Positions 25,249 through 33,972 are shown, counted from the first letter of the stretch. The stretch: DNA of 64,000 nt from Rhodococcus sp. KRD162 (GCF_017168335.1 NZ_JABFAU010000016.1:201084-265083); one strand, 5' to 3'. The notes: a model not told the origin generated them from the letters alone. A program made the numbers and translations.

Positions 25249-27300
25249 TCAGGCCTGAGGCACCGAACGTTCTGCGCCCCAACTTCGTTCGATGTAGCCC
25301 CGGATCCTCTCGATGTCCTCGGCAGGAATCCGCTCCGGTCGGCCGTTCTCGAGTGGGTCGGTGTGGAAGATGTAGAGCCGAGACGCGAACTGGTCGAACG
25401 GCAGCGAACCTTCGCCCGCGCGTTCGCCGTTGCCCGCCGTTCCCACCACGACGCCGTCGCCCCAGTCCTGTCCGCTGTCGTTGTTCGGGTTGAAGAAATA
25501 GACCCGCATGACGCCCTCGGGATCGGCGGCCACCCGCAGGATCGTGATGGCATGCCACCCCACATAGCGTGCAGCACTGTCGGTTACGGCCACGCCCGCG
25601 GGCTGAGGATGGATCAGTGGCTGGTGTCCGTTGTATTCCGGGTGATACGACGCGTAGAACTGCCGCAAGAACGCGTCCAGGTCCACCAGGTTGCCGGTGG
25701 TCACGTCGACGTCGATGTGGAATTCGCGTGCCGACCACCACCCGTGGAATTCCGGGTTGACCCAGCGGTGCGGGTCGCCGGGACGGTCTGCGCAGCGCCG
25801 GACCATCTCGGCGTAGATGCGATCGAGGTGCGGAACGAGTAACAGCGACGCAGGATCGAGGTCCACCGGATCGGAAGTGGCCACGCCGCTTGCACTGTCG
25901 GTCGAGGAGATCGACTGCCCCTCGAAGTGCATGACGATCTCCTCGTCACGCGCGGCCCACACCACCATCTGCAGGAGGTAGTCGGGATCGTTGTAGGCCC
26001 ACATCGACAGTGCGCGCGCGGACTGGCATGTCGGATTGTCGCCCTGCCCGATGCCGAGCGGTTGGCCGAGCATGGACAACAGCCCGCCGAGCAGGCGTGA
26101 CTGCGGTGCAGGAACCGGACCGAAGGTGGTGGTCAGTTTTTCCTGCACGGCCGGGGCGAGGGTCAGTGAAATCTGTCGCCACAGTGAGGGCACGATCGGC
26201 GGCTGGTGCAGGATGCCGCGGTCGAGTAGCAGAGCCAGCCCGTAGAGGCACTGAGCGGTCTCGGGGTAGACCGTTTCCTCGATGAGGCGGTGGACCAGTT
26301 CCGGGTAGCGCGTGAGGCAGGTGCGGCCGGTGTCGGACAGGCCCAGTGCCTCGGGCAGCACGTAGGAGTAGTGATCGACGAGGTACTGGGTCAACGTGGC
26401 GTGATACGGCGAGACCAACCCGGTGTCGTGCATCGCCCGCGCGAACCCGCGCGCCTCGTATTGCAGTGCCTCGACGTCCATCACCTCGAGCCGAGACCGA
26501 TACACCTCGACGCCCGGATCCTCGCGGCAGGCGTCGGTGGTGCCGAACAATGCGGTGATCAACCGGTCCAGACCTTGTCCGGATGTCCCGAGGTCGACGG
26601 TGGGGTCATCGCGGTAGATCGCGATGCGGGTGACCATGGCCTTGATGGTGTCGACCTGAATCGGGCGTTGACGCAGGATTCGCCAGATCTCCTCGACCAA
26701 CTCGTCGAGAACACTGTCGTAGCCGATCTGCCCGGCCACGTACCCGAAGAGCTCACGGATCAGATGCGCGGTGCGGCCCAAGCGAACTCGCTCCGACTCC
26801 GACGGCGGCGTGAACAGTACGTCGAGATTCACCGCAAGAACCTGAGACAGGAACCGACGGGCATCCTCGGCGGTGACCGCGGGATGCTGGTACTCGCCGG
26901 CGACGATTGCCACCATTCGCAGTTCGCTGGTCGCCTCGAGCACGAAGGTGTCGTCGTTGCCGCTGCGCAGACTCGGGCCGACGAACCCCGGGACGAGAAT
27001 GTCGGGCTGGGCCCAATCGGTGCCCGCGAACAATCCGGCGGATTCGAGCGTCTCGGCGCGTTCGCGAATGGCATCACACCCGCCGGGCTGCAACAACACT
27101 CGATGCAAGCCGTCGAGCACGCGTCGCACCTTGGTGCTCTTGCTGAATTCGGGTGCGTCGGCCAAGGCGTGAATCGCATGGTCGAGTTGCGCCAGCCGCG
27201 ACGCCAGAGCCCGGTCCACTGCGGTGGTGGCGTTGGTCGGCGCGGGATCATCCATCGTCTGCGACGGCGGGTCGGTGTCGTTCCCGAGTTGTTGCCTCAC
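25249..27300 (-). CDS. uncharacterised 683-aa protein with papain-like Gln/Cys/His/Asn residues
   Basis: I do not recognise a named family. The N-terminal 400 residues look like a large mainly helical domain with no membrane segment or signal. The C-terminal third resembles a papain-fold enzyme: GIGQGDNPTCQSARAL places Gln419 exactly six residues before Cys425 (the oxyanion-hole spacing of papain), then GWHAITIL gives His583 and VYFFNPNNDSG gives Asn604, in the Cys-His-Asn order. It is therefore a candidate cysteine peptidase, amidase or transglutaminase-like enzyme. The GTG start at 27300 overlaps the ATP-grasp stop (GTGA), so the two proteins are made together. The catalytic assignment is inference from motif spacing. 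Confidence 0.7.
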   Translation of the reverse strand: MRQQLGNDTDPPSQTMDDPAPTNATTAVDRALASRLAQLDHAIHALADAPEFSKSTKVRRVLDGLHRVLLQPGGCDAIRERAETLESAGLFAGTDWAQPDILVPGFVGPSLRSGNDDTFVLEATSELRMVAIVAGEYQHPAVTAEDARRFLSQVLAVNLDVLFTPPSESERVRLGRTAHLIRELFGYVAGQIGYDSVLDELVEEIWRILRQRPIQVDTIKAMVTRIAIYRDDPTVDLGTSGQGLDRLITALFGTTDACREDPGVEVYRSRLEVMDVEALQYEARGFARAMHDTGLVSPYHATLTQYLVDHYSYVLPEALGLSDTGRTCLTRYPELVHRLIEETVYPETAQCLYGLALLLDRGILHQPPIVPSLWRQISLTLAPAVQEKLTTTFGPVPAPQSRLLGGLLSMLGQPLGIGQGDNPTCQSARALSMWAYNDPDYLLQMVVWAARDEEIVMHFEGQSISSTDSASGVATSDPVDLDPASLLLVPHLDRIYAEMVRRCADRPGDPHRWVNPEFHGWWSAREFHIDVDVTTGNLVDLDAFLRQFYASYHPEYNGHQPLIHPQPAGVAVTDSAARYVGWHAITILRVAADPEGVMRVYFFNPNNDSGQDWGDGVVVGTAGNGERAGEGSLPFDQFASRLYIFHTDPLENGRPERIPAEDIERIRGYIERSWGAERSVPQA

Positions 27301-28538
27301 ACGTAGAAGTCCAGTTCTTCCTGATGTTTGAGCAGGTCACGCATGACATAGGCGTCGTCGCCGAAGAAGTAGAGCAGTCCCCAGTGGGTGCCGAACGCTG
27401 TTCTCTTGGTGACGGTTTCCTCGACGGGTGCCGACAGATCGTTGGTTTCGTAGTAGTCGTGCCCGGTCGTCTCCTCCGGAATTTCCAAGTGGCTGACGAC
27501 GCGTCGTCGTGGATAGACGCCGAAACATCCGGCCACACCGGTGGCATCGACAACCTCGCGCGGGAAGAAGGCGTCGATCTCTTCCTCGGTGGTTTTCGGG
27601 TCGAACGCCAACGCCAGACCCTGATATGCGTTGAAGCCGTAGGCTCGCTCGAGAAGCTCGAAGACCTTGAAACCCGGTGGGCGGTATGCCACTTCACCGA
27701 AGTACATCTCGCCGTCACTGGTGACGAAGTACTCGGGGTGGATGAAGCCGAACTCGATGTCGAAGGCCTTGATCAGCTTCTCGATCTGCACCGTGATCTG
27801 CTCGCGGTACCGCTCGAGTTCCGGAGTCGCGGGAACGAATACCGAGTAACCGAGAGTGACGTACTCCGAGATGTTGAGGAACTTGATCTTGCCGTTGTGA
27901 ATCCATGCCTCGACGGCGAATTCCCAGCCGTCGAGATGCGATTCCATCAGCACCGGAAATTCCTCGTCCGGGATCGAGTCGACCTCGTCCGGCGTGCGGA
28001 TGATGCGGTGACCCAAGCAACCGGCTTTGTCGAAGGCCTTGAGGTGAATGGGGTCGTTCGGATCTCCGTCGAGTTTGAGCAGGGTCTGATTGACGCGGCG
28101 GAGGAATCGGATGACGTCCTCGCGGTCATGGGCTTCTTCGAAGATGCCCACGCGGATACCGCCCAGTTGGGCGCGACGCTTCATCAGCGCCTTGTCGCGC
28201 AGTAGCATCGCTTGACCGAACAGCCGGGGGTTGTCGAGAAGTACCGAGTTGATGGCACCGGCCCACTCGACCGTCTCCTCGTAGAGCGGAATCGCAACAT
28301 CGACACCCTTGTCCTGCAGGGTCTCGGCGATCTCGAGCGAGCGGTCGTTGAGTCGCTCGAAGTTCCACGGGATGTAGGGGATGTCGTGCTCGCTGCAGTA
28401 CGCCTCCGCCCACTCGGGAGCGACGACGACGTAGCGCCGATCGAACTTGTCCAGTGCTTCCACTGCGGCCAGACTCCAGCCCAGCAGGGCCACGAAACCT
28501 TTGTTCGGGTCTTTCTCCAGCCTGGTTGGCTGAGCCAT
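27297..28538 (-). CDS. ATP-grasp ligase-like protein
   Basis: A 413-residue ATP-grasp protein. The N-terminal pre-grasp region begins FVALLGWSLAAVEALDKFDR; the grasp core includes PVLMESHLDGWEFAVEAWI and FGFIHPEYFV followed by MYFGEVAYRPPG. In standard ATP-grasp enzymes the last motif is E-x-N-x-R; here Glu and Arg are kept but Asn is replaced (EVAYR), which may alter metal binding. The family joins a carboxylate to an amine or thiol through an acyl-phosphate. The ATG at 28538 is preceded by GGGAAGGAA; the longer frame upstream lacks similarity. It is co-translated with the putative papain-fold protein, so the two probably act on one pathway. Confidence 0.82.
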   Translation of the reverse strand: MAQPTRLEKDPNKGFVALLGWSLAAVEALDKFDRRYVVVAPEWAEAYCSEHDIPYIPWNFERLNDRSLEIAETLQDKGVDVAIPLYEETVEWAGAINSVLLDNPRLFGQAMLLRDKALMKRRAQLGGIRVGIFEEAHDREDVIRFLRRVNQTLLKLDGDPNDPIHLKAFDKAGCLGHRIIRTPDEVDSIPDEEFPVLMESHLDGWEFAVEAWIHNGKIKFLNISEYVTLGYSVFVPATPELERYREQITVQIEKLIKAFDIEFGFIHPEYFVTSDGEMYFGEVAYRPPGFKVFELLERAYGFNAYQGLALAFDPKTTEEEIDAFFPREVVDATGVAGCFGVYPRRRVVSHLEIPEETTGHDYYETNDLSAPVEETVTKRTAFGTHWGLLYFFGDDAYVMRDLLKHQEELDFYV

Positions 28539-28755
28539 GAAGTTCCTTCCCCTAGATGATTCATCGGTCGAGGTCCTTCGATCCACCGTACAGCGGCAGC
28601 ATCTGCCACTGGGCACCGTATGCATGTCCGATGCTCGTGAACGCCCCGCCCGCGGGTGTCCACCACGGCATTCGAACGACAGATTCACCTCGATCGGGGA
28701 CGATCGTGAACACCAACAGGTGCGGTGCGCGCCCACGAGCGAGGAGGAGGTCGGT

Positions 28756-29097
28756 ATGGCGGTCGACAAAACCGGTGCCCAGGCCGAGGTTGCCCAGCAA
28801 GCAGATCGTTTCACGGTGTCGGTCGACGGCACGCGGGTCGGCTTCGCCGAATTCGCCGACGACGAGCAGGCGCGACGGATCTTCTTTCACACCGAGGTCG
28901 ATGCGGCGTACGGGGGTCGCGGCTTGGCGAAGATCCTCGTACAGCACGCACTCGATGCCACTCGCGCCGACACCAGGCGGGTCGTTCCGATCTGCGAAAT
29001 GGTCGCCAATTTCGTGGTCGAGCATCCGGAGTACGACGACATCGTCGAGCAACCCACCGACGAGATCAGACAGTGGCTGGCCGACAGGCGGGGCTGA
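28756..29097 (+). CDS. small GNAT-family acetyltransferase (YjdJ/Acetyltransf_CG type)
   Basis: A 113-residue minimal GNAT domain. IFFHTEVDAAYGGRGLAKIL is the acetyl-CoA binding region, and VVPICEMVANFVVEHPEY is the signature C-terminal part of this subfamily. The ATG at 28756 has GAGGAGGAGG just upstream. It is divergent from the ATP-grasp gene with a 217-base gap, which leaves open whether they are functionally linked. The acceptor is unknown. Confidence 0.83.
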   Translation: MAVDKTGAQAEVAQQADRFTVSVDGTRVGFAEFADDEQARRIFFHTEVDAAYGGRGLAKILVQHALDATRADTRRVVPICEMVANFVVEHPEYDDIVEQPTDEIRQWLADRRG

Positions 29098-29141
29098 ACG
29101 CGGGAATACCGTCGGACCTCGCGTGGTTGGCTCGAATACAC

Positions 29142-29159
29142 TAGTTGCGTAGTCAACTA
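29142..29159. promoter_or_regulatory. possible operator upstream of pirin gene
   Basis: TAGTTG (29142-29147) and CAACTA (29154-29159) form a perfect inverted repeat with a 6-base spacer (CGTAGT), of the size used by MarR-family regulators. It lies about 20 bases before the pirin start codon. A related TAGTTGCGTGAGCAA occurs at about 42483, upstream of the OYE gene. Confidence 0.45.
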
Positions 29160-29180
29160 CATTGCCGAAAGGTTGCAGCC

Positions 29181-30116
29181 ATGCCCGCAGTGACAGTCGA
29201 CAACATCCTCACTCTGCGTCGAGTTCCCGTGCTCGACCCCACGTCGACCCCAAGGCCCGTCAAGTCCGTCACGACAGCACCGACGGGGTACGAGGGCGAG
29301 GGTTTTCCGGTCCGCCGAGCGTTCGCCGGTCTGGACCTGGCCTCCCTCGATCCCTTCATCCACATGGATCAGATGGGCGAGGTGAACTATGCCCCCGGCG
29401 AGCCCAAGGGCACGCCGTGGCATCCGCATCGCGGATTCGAGACGGTGACGTACATGATCGACGGCATCATGGAGCACAAGGATTCTCACGGTGGCGGCGG
29501 CATCATCAGCGGTGGTGACACCCAGTGGATGACGGCGGGCGGAGGCATTCTGCACATCGAGGCCCCACCGGAGCATCTGGTGCTCTCGGGTGGGCTGTTC
29601 CACGGTGTCCAACTCTGGGTCAATCTGCCGCGGGAGAACAAGATGGCGCACCCGCGCTACCAGGACATCACCGGCAGCAAGGTCACCCTCGCATCGAGTC
29701 CGGACGGTGGTGCGCTGGTGCGCATCATCGCCGGTGAGATCGCGGGCATGGCGGGGCCTGGCTCGACGTACACCCCGATTGCGCTCTCGCACAGCACGAT
29801 CGCACCGGGTGCAGCACTGTCACTGCCGTGGAATCGCGATTTCAATGCATTGGTCTATGTTCTCGCAGGCGAGGGCACAGTGGGGGCGGAGAAGCGTCCG
29901 ATCAGGATGGGGCAGACAGTGTTGTTCGGCCGTGGCGACACGATCGAGATGTCTGCCTCGGCTGTGGGGGACTCGCTGGAGGTGTTCGTCCTGGGCGGCA
30001 AGCCGATCCGCGAACCCGTCGCCATGGCAGGCCCGTTCGTGATGAACACCAAATCAGAAGTGCTGCAAGCATTCGAGGACTATCAGGCCGGACGGCTCGG
30101 CGTTCCCGTCGAATGA
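29181..30116 (+). CDS. pirin-family protein
   Basis: A 311-residue bicupin pirin. The metal site is in WHPHRGFETVTYMIDG with further ligands in QWMTAGGGILHIEAPP; the C-terminal cupin follows from about residue 190. Bacterial pirins include quercetinase-like dioxygenases and redox sensors; this one is full-length. The ATG at 29181 is preferred to an upstream in-frame start at 29145, which would lie inside the palindrome at 29142-29159. Confidence 0.87.
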   Translation: MPAVTVDNILTLRRVPVLDPTSTPRPVKSVTTAPTGYEGEGFPVRRAFAGLDLASLDPFIHMDQMGEVNYAPGEPKGTPWHPHRGFETVTYMIDGIMEHKDSHGGGGIISGGDTQWMTAGGGILHIEAPPEHLVLSGGLFHGVQLWVNLPRENKMAHPRYQDITGSKVTLASSPDGGALVRIIAGEIAGMAGPGSTYTPIALSHSTIAPGAALSLPWNRDFNALVYVLAGEGTVGAEKRPIRMGQTVLFGRGDTIEMSASAVGDSLEVFVLGGKPIREPVAMAGPFVMNTKSEVLQAFEDYQAGRLGVPVE

Positions 30117-30172
30117 TCGGTGCTGCCGTGGAACGTCCGTTCCGAGCTCCGGCGCCGTACCTGCGCTGATGG

Positions 30173-30289
30173 ATGGTCGCGGCGCGAATTCGTGGAAATG
30201 CGTGGACCTTTCGTGCGATTCTCGGTGGGTTGGCCACCGCTGCGGTCGCTGCTCTGATCGTGTTGGCCACGGTGTCTCCGGGGCACTAG
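30173..30289 (+). CDS. possible 38-aa single-pass membrane peptide
   Basis: A short open frame starts with MVAARIRGNAWTFRAI and continues into a 20-residue Ala/Leu/Val-rich hydrophobic segment, ending VSPGH. It has basic residues on the N-terminal side, as expected for an inside-positive single-span peptide. It sits in the gap between the pirin gene and the convergent DAPG-hydrolase-like gene and overlaps the end of that gene by a few bases. No strong ribosome site is visible. No family is recognised. Confidence 0.35.
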   Translation: MVAARIRGNAWTFRAILGGLATAAVAALIVLATVSPGH

Positions 30290-31218
30290 CGGCGGAACTC
30301 TGCGTACAGCTCCGGTAGGAAGCCTGCGAGGTGGTTCATCTCCTGTCCGCAGTGCAGCATCAGATCTCGGGCGAGATCGAGACCGAGTACGAGGTCGGTC
30401 GGATCCACCGACGCTCCCCGGCGGACGGCGCACGCCGCCTGCTTCACGTCCGGAACGTGCAACCCGCGCAGGTTCAGGTAGAAGCGGCTGCGCATCTCGG
30501 CACCGCCGTCTACCGGCCGCACCTGATGGGCCAGCCAACCCAGGTCCACCGGTGCGATGGAGCTTCCCACTCGGCCGAAGACGATCGTCTGATCCGAGGG
30601 AACGTCGAAGCCGTGCGCGATCGGATCACGAAAACCGATGCCCAGTTGCTGCAGTTTCGGCCCGACGTACTCGTCCACGAACGTCGTGTTGCCGACGTAC
30701 TTGGCCTTGTCGGGTATGTCGAGCGCCGTCCGATCCTCCGCGAGAGCGGCGTACAGGTGGGCATCGGGATGCCACAGCTTGTAGCGACCGGCTTCGGTGG
30801 AATGCCATCCGAACCACCAGTCCCACATCGCTGCTGTCACCCGAGGCATCACGGTTCGTACCGCCACGAACGTCACACCGTCGGCTCTCTGCCCGTATCC
30901 GGTCTCGACCCTGGAGTATCCGGTGGGGGCGAGATCGGTTGTGATCGAGTCGAATCCGGGTACCGCATCGGGTGAGAGCGGTGGCCCCGAGTACGTATCG
31001 GTCACCACGGTAGGTGCCGGAGCTGTTCGCACTGCCATGTAATGGGCATACGGCCGATGTCGGTCGGTGTCTCGATAGCCCTGGTAGCGCTCACCGCATT
31101 CGTCTGCAGACCCCACCGCCGGTGCCGCGGCCGCCCTCGAAGCAGTCCCGAGGACGGTGACGGTCATCGCTGCTGCGGCACCCACGACGACCTGGCGTCG
31201 TGTCGGTCTCCGGTTCAT
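30286..31218 (-). CDS. secreted DAPG-hydrolase (PhlG)-like protein with Tat signal
   Basis: A 310-residue protein with a twin-arginine type leader (MNRRPTRRQVVVGAAAAM) ending in ASRAAAAPA. The mature part matches the 2,4-diacetylphloroglucinol hydrolase-like domain: MWDWWFGWHSTEAGRYKLWH followed by PDAHLY, with further His and Glu residues (HCGQEMNHLAGF) near the C-terminus as potential zinc ligands. PhlG cleaves a C-C bond of an acylphloroglucinol antibiotic; export makes an extracellular detoxifying role possible. It is divergent from a TetR gene across a near-perfect operator. The family is recognised by motif; substrate is inferred. Confidence 0.7.
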   Translation of the reverse strand: MNRRPTRRQVVVGAAAAMTVTVLGTASRAAAAPAVGSADECGERYQGYRDTDRHRPYAHYMAVRTAPAPTVVTDTYSGPPLSPDAVPGFDSITTDLAPTGYSRVETGYGQRADGVTFVAVRTVMPRVTAAMWDWWFGWHSTEAGRYKLWHPDAHLYAALAEDRTALDIPDKAKYVGNTTFVDEYVGPKLQQLGIGFRDPIAHGFDVPSDQTIVFGRVGSSIAPVDLGWLAHQVRPVDGGAEMRSRFYLNLRGLHVPDVKQAACAVRRGASVDPTDLVLGLDLARDLMLHCGQEMNHLAGFLPELYAEFRR

Positions 31219-31222
31219 GTAC

Positions 31223-31254
31223 GACCTAATCTCAACATTTGTTGAGATTAGGTC
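31223..31254. promoter_or_regulatory. perfect 15-bp inverted-repeat operator between divergent genes
   Basis: GACCTAATCTCAACA (31223-31237) and its exact reverse complement (31240-31254) flank TT. The element begins 4 bases upstream of the ATG of the DAPG-hydrolase-like gene and 45 bases before the TetR ATG. A TetR dimer bound here would block both directions. Confidence 0.8.
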
Positions 31255-31298
31255 GCGTACTCGGGCCATGTCAACGCCCTGTCAGTAGACTGCCCGGT

Positions 31299-31922
31299 AT
31301 GACTCATGCCTCTGCCAAGGACGACGAGTCCGGCGTGCGTCGGCGCGAAGAGATTGCCACGGCCGCGATCGAGGTGCTGGCCACCAAGGGCTTTCGTGGC
31401 CTGACTCACCGAGCAGTGGATGCTGCTGCGGGACTCGGTCCGGGATCGGTGAATTATCACGCGCCCACCAGAAGTCGATTGTTGCATCTGGCGTTGGGGC
31501 AACTGTTCATCCGCGATTTCGAGGTTGCCGGAGCCACGTTCGGGAGTCTGGTCGACGTCAAACCTCTCACCGTCGATGTCGTGGTGACCCGAATCGCCGA
31601 CTTCATCGATGCGATGACGACCGGTGTCGCCGCGAAACGGGTCATCGCTCGCCACATCATGCTCGGGGAGGCGCAACACGATCGTGGGGTCCGCGAGTTG
31701 TTCGACACTCAGCGAGCGTCGTTCGTCACCTTCGCCGAATGGGTCGTGGCCTCCCTCGAGTCCCAGGACCCGCAGTCGGAGGCCGAAACACTGGTGATCA
31801 TGATCGAGGGACTGATTCAGCGGCAAGTGCTGATCGGTTCGCCTCTGCCTCGGTCTCTCGTGGAGCAGATGCTGCGTTCGATCGTGGGCCCCTCACCGCT
31901 GATAGCAGATCGACCCCGCTGA
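31299..31922 (+). CDS. TetR-family regulator
   Basis: A 207-residue TetR protein with HTH GLTHRAVDAAAGLGPGSVNY (about 33-52). The ATG at 31299 is preferred because the upstream in-frame start at 31239 lies inside the operator. It is divergent from the DAPG-hydrolase-like gene and very likely its repressor, analogous in arrangement to PhlH-type regulators of phlG. It converges with the DUF1275 gene (gap 25 bases). Confidence 0.87.
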   Translation: MTHASAKDDESGVRRREEIATAAIEVLATKGFRGLTHRAVDAAAGLGPGSVNYHAPTRSRLLHLALGQLFIRDFEVAGATFGSLVDVKPLTVDVVVTRIADFIDAMTTGVAAKRVIARHIMLGEAQHDRGVRELFDTQRASFVTFAEWVVASLESQDPQSEAETLVIMIEGLIQRQVLIGSPLPRSLVEQMLRSIVGPSPLIADRPR

Positions 31923-31947
31923 CAGCAGATCGAGCATGGGGCGGGCG

Positions 31948-32673
31948 TCAGCCCAGTAGTGACCGACGCTCGGTGTGGGTGAACGTGAAGATCGTCGCGC
32001 CGAGGCTGATGAGTGCGGCGATCAGCAATACCTGAGGGCCGGTGATGACAACGCCGATGACAGCACCGATCGCCCCGCCCAACGCGAAGGACCCGAGCAG
32101 GATCGAGTAGCACAGCCAGTCGTAGTACGTCCCTCCGCCGCACAGGTGTCGCTCGATGCCCTGGCCCAGTTTGACCAACGTGCCCGTGACGTAGCTCAGC
32201 GGAATGTACGTCTCTTCTTTCTTCGTGAATGCGGTGTTGAGTGCGCCGAGTGCGAAGGCCACCAACAGAATTGGGTAGAAATTGACGGTGGCGGAGGACC
32301 AGCCGGAGATGGCGATGTCCAGCGATGCCGCTCCGGCGAGCGCGACGGTGGTCAGCACCGTCGCGCCGTGGGGATGATTGGACCAGTAGCGACGCCGGCA
32401 GATCGACGAGACGACCACGCCGGTCAGGAACGAGCCCATGAGGGCCAAGGCCGCAATCGGCGAGGCACCAGGGGCAACCTCCTTACCGTCGGGGTGGCCG
32501 AAGTGTCCGACGACGGCACGTTCGGTGTTGCCGGTCATGAACGTCACGAAATAGCCGGCAGAGTGCAGGAATGCGACGGCTCCGACCATTCCAGCGAGTC
32601 CGGACAAGATCCACGACAGTCGAGCTTCGGCACCGACGGCGGTCTCGCGGCTGATCGCCACAGGAGAAGTCAT
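31948..32673 (-). CDS. DUF1275 (YoaK-like) membrane protein
   Basis: A 241-residue protein with six predicted membrane segments. GMVGAVAFLHSAGYFVTFMTGNTER is the family N-terminus (FxTFMTGN), and PLSYVTGTLVKLGQGIERHL is the conserved loop. DUF1275 proteins are widespread and of unknown function. The ATG at 32673 starts directly before the homology. Confidence 0.85.
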   Translation of the reverse strand: MTSPVAISRETAVGAEARLSWILSGLAGMVGAVAFLHSAGYFVTFMTGNTERAVVGHFGHPDGKEVAPGASPIAALALMGSFLTGVVVSSICRRRYWSNHPHGATVLTTVALAGAASLDIAISGWSSATVNFYPILLVAFALGALNTAFTKKEETYIPLSYVTGTLVKLGQGIERHLCGGGTYYDWLCYSILLGSFALGGAIGAVIGVVITGPQVLLIAALISLGATIFTFTHTERRSLLG

Positions 32674-33028
32674 GACTCGATTCTCCGGGCATGCGGCGAA
32701 CCGGCAATCTATTGAGTCAACGATCACAGGACCGACATCGTCTGCTTACTCGCGACCATTGTTCGGTGTGTCGGCGGGCCGTTCACGTCGTACCCGGCAG
32801 GCGCGGTTTCGCGCGCATCGCGGCGGGGGTGAGCCGGTTCGGGGGTTGCCTCCTCGGTGCCGATTGGGAGCACCGGTTGATCACCGTGTCGCGGAGGCCT
32901 GCACTCCAGGGTTGTCCGCCGCCGAGAATTCCGATCATTCTGCCGGAAGGGCTACCTGTGTCGTCAGGTACCTGGTAATGTCGGTAACAGGTACTGAAAG
33001 ACTTTCGACGATGGAAGGAACCACGGCG
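32674..33028. other. 355-bp gap between divergent genes, no gene seen
   Basis: This stretch separates the divergent DUF1275 and diiron oxygenase genes. Plus-strand frames are open through it but carry no recognisable protein. Its distal part contains an inverted repeat, described separately at 32968-32994. I see no RNA gene. Confidence 0.5.
32968..32994. promoter_or_regulatory. possible operator upstream of the diiron oxygenase
   Basis: GTACCTG (32968-32974) and CAGGTAC (32988-32994) form a perfect 7-base inverted repeat with a 13-base spacer. The left arm is part of the palindrome CAGGTACCTG (32965-32974). A further half-site CTACCTG is at about 32952. It lies 35 bases before the start codon at 33029, so it overlaps the expected promoter. 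The cognate regulator is not obvious nearby. Confidence 0.45.
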
Positions 33029-33934
33029 ATGACCAGCACACTCTCCAGGAATGACGTCCTCGAGCCCGAGGATGTGTCCGCTCGTTTGCTCGATTCCGCC
33101 GCCCAACTGTCGTACGACCCGGCCGAGGAGGTCGACTGGGAGGCCGATCTCGATCCCTCCCTCTACGGACTCAACCCCGAGTGGAGCACGCTCTACGGCA
33201 CGAAGCTGTGGGACGAGATGAGCGAGGAGCAGCGCATCACGCTCACTCGTCACGAGGTCTGCTCCATCATGAGCACCGGCATCTGGTTCGAGATGATCCT
33301 GCAGCAAATGGTCCTGCGTGATCAGTACTGCAAGGACTCGTCGAACTCGGATTTCCAGTTCGCGCTCACCGAGATCGCCGACGAATGCCGCCACTCGATC
33401 ATGTTTGCCCGCGCCTGCCAGAAGATGGGCATCAAGGCATACCTGCCGCGCCGTTCGAGTATCGAGCTCGGCCGCGGCTTCAAGGCTCTCGCCTCGGCCG
33501 AGGTGGCCTACGGCGGCATCCTCGTCGCCGAAGAGGTCCTCGATGTGATGCAGCGCGACTGGATGCGCGGCGAGAACGTACTGCCTCTCGTGCGCACCAC
33601 GAGCAAGATCCACGTCGTGGAAGAGTCGCGGCACATGACCTTCGCTCGCGCGCAGATGCGCGAGGAGATCGCCCAGAAGAGCCCGGCCCGCCGCAAGGCC
33701 AGTGCCCTCGTCGTCGCGATCGCCGCTCGTCTGATCGTGTCCAACATGGTCAACAAGGAGGTCTACGCAGCGGCAGGTCTCGATGTCGACCGCGCGGTGA
33801 AGGAAGCGAAGAACAACGCTCACCACCACACGATGATGCGCACTTCGAGCGAGCATCTGATGGCGTTTCTTCTCGATTGCGGTTTGATCACCAAGCCGGC
33901 CGAGATGATCTACCGTCGACTGCACATGCTCTGA
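33029..33934 (+). CDS. AurF-like diiron oxygenase
   Basis: A 301-residue ferritin-like protein of the AurF (p-aminobenzoate N-oxygenase) family. Candidate iron ligands lie in TRHEVCSIM, TEIADECRHSIMFA, AEEVLDV and VVEESRHMTFARAQ, giving the two ExxH pairs expected. The ATG at 33029 follows GGAAGGAACC; an upstream ATG at 33011 is possible. The next gene is a ferredoxin-NADP reductase, a suitable electron donor. Relatives act on arylamines or on lipids and side chains in mycolic actinomycetes; the substrate here is unknown. Confidence 0.8.
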   Translation: MTSTLSRNDVLEPEDVSARLLDSAAQLSYDPAEEVDWEADLDPSLYGLNPEWSTLYGTKLWDEMSEEQRITLTRHEVCSIMSTGIWFEMILQQMVLRDQYCKDSSNSDFQFALTEIADECRHSIMFARACQKMGIKAYLPRRSSIELGRGFKALASAEVAYGGILVAEEVLDVMQRDWMRGENVLPLVRTTSKIHVVEESRHMTFARAQMREEIAQKSPARRKASALVVAIAARLIVSNMVNKEVYAAAGLDVDRAVKEAKNNAHHHTMMRTSSEHLMAFLLDCGLITKPAEMIYRRLHML

Positions 33935-33972
33935 CAGCGCTTTTCGAGGCCGTGAAGGACATCTGAGAACCC

